From: Eutreptiella sp. 'Long Island Sound 2002'
Taxonomy: Eukaryota; Euglenozoa; Euglenophyceae; Eutreptiales; Eutreptiaceae
Reading direction: 5' to 3'
DNA length: 64,000 nt
NCBI GenBank assembly: GCA_964036045.1
Contig: OZ038384.1
Coordinates: 41,084,844 to 41,148,843 of the forward strand
Positions 62,750 through 64,000 of the stretch are shown here, piece after piece. Below the pieces are notes generated by a model. It made no database searches, was not told the origin of the DNA, and was given only the letters and a program-made list of their open reading frames with translations. The position numbers were made by a program, and so were the translations under genes. Position 1 is the stretch's first letter. Each line of letters opens with the position of its first letter.

Positions 62750-64000
62750 TCGCCACAGAACAACCCACCCCCAGGAAAAGCCCAGGCCCCGCCGCCATGC
62801 AGGAAAGAAACACAATGTCATACAGCACCAGCCGCGCACAGCCAACCAGCCAAACCAGCCAAGGCCAGCCCAGCAGGACCCAGCATCCAGGGCCCGCCCG
62901 CGCCGTCTGAGACCCCCCGCCCTCCCCCACGTCCGTCTCTTCCGCCTGCAACTCCTTGACCTCCACCACAACAACCACCTCATCCACCTCCACCACCACA
63001 TCCTCGTTCAGCACACCACCCCCCAAGCCGCGGGCAAGATCACCCAAACGGGCCCCCGCCACTTGTCGCCACCACAAGCGACCCCGCCACCGCCAAGGCC
63101 CCCGCAGCCTCACAACTCGCTACCGGCCAAGCGGGGCGGCGGCACACCGCACTGAAGCCCGTGCCTGCAGCCCGAACGAAACCCAAGACAACCGCCAAGC
63201 AGCCAACCAAACCCGTCGCAGCACTGCGACCCCAGCCCGCTGCCAACCCAAGCCCAGGCCCAAGCGACTCGTCCCACCAGTACTGAAAGCCCGCACCACA
63301 AACCCAGAGATCACCCCTCTCGGGACCAGAGCAACGCCAGGGCTAACCAGCCGCGTCCCTGCCCCCTATCAGCTCCGGATGTCTGCCCACATCCAGCAGA
63401 TGCCCCGCTACCGCCGCCCCTGCAGATGCCAACCCAATCCTGATACGGAGTCGGTGTCGGCATACCCACGGGTCTGCATACGCTCACGCCCCCGCTCCCC
63501 ACGCACCCCCACGGCACAGGACTACGAGGACTTTCCCGGGCCTGCCAGGGCCATCAGTCCCCATGACCCCACCACACATACCCACAGCCACGCACAGATC
63601 ACGGACCCAGGCCATGGCCCTGCCCATGGACCGTGGTGGCAGCGCTAGACCCAAACGCTGCTGTGGGAGCTGCGAAAGTGGGCCCGGGCAGAGCCCTCTC
63701 TCCGGGGCCTGGTCCGCCTGCCCCGCAAGCAGTCGACGGAGTACTGCCCACTCCGGCCGGCGGGGGCTGGATGCCGCAGGCTGCATGGGGAGCCATGCTG
63801 GCCAATGCGCTCCGTCCCCAGGGAGGCCAGCCCCGCAAGCTTCCCGCACCCCTGGACCACCCGTATGTCCTCAGGGGCCCGCAGGAGACCCTCCAGGAGA
63901 GGCGGAGAGAAGGAAGCCGCTTGTGGGACATCACTCCAAGCCCAGCTCCTAACACAGACACCACGTCACTACCCCGCACGCGTCGACGCCCGGTCAGCAG
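62750..64000 (+). mobile_element. LINE copy D: 5'-truncated, continues past the window
   Basis: The sequence turns GC-rich with a C-rich plus strand at about 62,750. It matches the ORF3 low-complexity part of copies B and C (Thr/Ser/His block at 62,940-63,010) and then the C-terminal domain: WELRKWARAEP near 63,663 and MPQAAWGAMLANAL at 63,771. The frame is open to the window end. The 3' UTR is outside. The left edge is uncertain by tens of bases because the 65-bp array is also C/A-rich. Confidence 0.65.
63656..64000 (+). CDS. C-terminal ORF3 domain of LINE copy D, partial
   Basis: WELRKWARAEPSLRG in one frame and MPQAAWGAMLANALRPQGG, KLPAPLDHPYVLRGP, ERRREGSRLW (from the ATG at 63,771) in a frame open to the window end. 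MPQAAW is shared with copies B and C, but the following part diverges and the Lys/Gly tail is not yet reached, so this is a different subfamily. Function unknown. Confidence 0.45.

Noticed and set aside
61284-63113. 609-codon minus-strand frame of Cys/Val/Leu-rich repeats
   Set aside because: It is produced by the 65-bp tandem array, which lacks stop words in every frame; other frames on both strands are equally open.

Overview
This is a eukaryotic nuclear window made almost entirely of transposable elements and tandem repeats. I found no operons, Shine-Dalgarno sites, rRNA, complete cellular tRNA or CRISPR array. I cannot name the species. The Ty3-type integrase and chromodomain remnants, one good splice acceptor, a tRNA-like pol III element and large satellite arrays suggest a repeat-rich protist or alga, possibly oomycete-like. 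That impression comes from memory and was not tested by any search.

The main content is a family of very large, very GC-rich non-LTR retrotransposons (LINEs), present in at least four copies. Copy A is on the minus strand (1-13,587) and runs off the left edge. Copy B is on the plus strand, 5'-truncated (17,410-25,452). Copy C is on the plus strand (25,453 to about 53,456) and is nearly complete, but is split by two later insertions. Copy D is on the plus strand (about 62,750-64,000) and runs off the right edge. Comparing copies gives a consensus order: a tandem-repeat 5' region (54-bp units); a gag-like ORF; a small basic/beta-type domain; AP-like endonuclease; reverse transcriptase; RNase H; a Cys/His finger region ending at a stop shared by all three copies; a separate downstream ORF with features of a Ulp1/C48-type cysteine protease; a long Pro/His-rich stretch; a conserved C-terminal domain with a basic tail; a long low-complexity 3' UTR; and a well-conserved 430-bp 3' end. 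Without the two insertions, copy C is about 19 kb, which is exceptional for a LINE. Copy A has the best-preserved pol gene. Copy C has lost catalytic residues in RT and RNase H.

Copy C was invaded by a 7.76-kb element (34,988-42,744) with perfect 16-bp terminal inverted repeats. It carries two tandem arrays, both with a unit of about 184 bp, plus a few gene-like fragments. Copy C was hit again by a 1.28-kb element (46,979-48,259) with similar CAC-starting ends and a related repeat, probably a non-autonomous relative.

Between the LINEs lie AT-richer stretches. 13,588-17,409 begins with a chromodomain gene fragment cut by copy A and includes a tRNA-like element. 53,457-60,390 holds a decayed Ty3/gypsy integrase-chromodomain gene and further retroelement-like debris. 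60,395-62,745 holds two arrays (about 85-bp and 65-bp units). The apparent long ORFs in those arrays and in the antisense of the GC-rich LINEs are composition artefacts and are left out.
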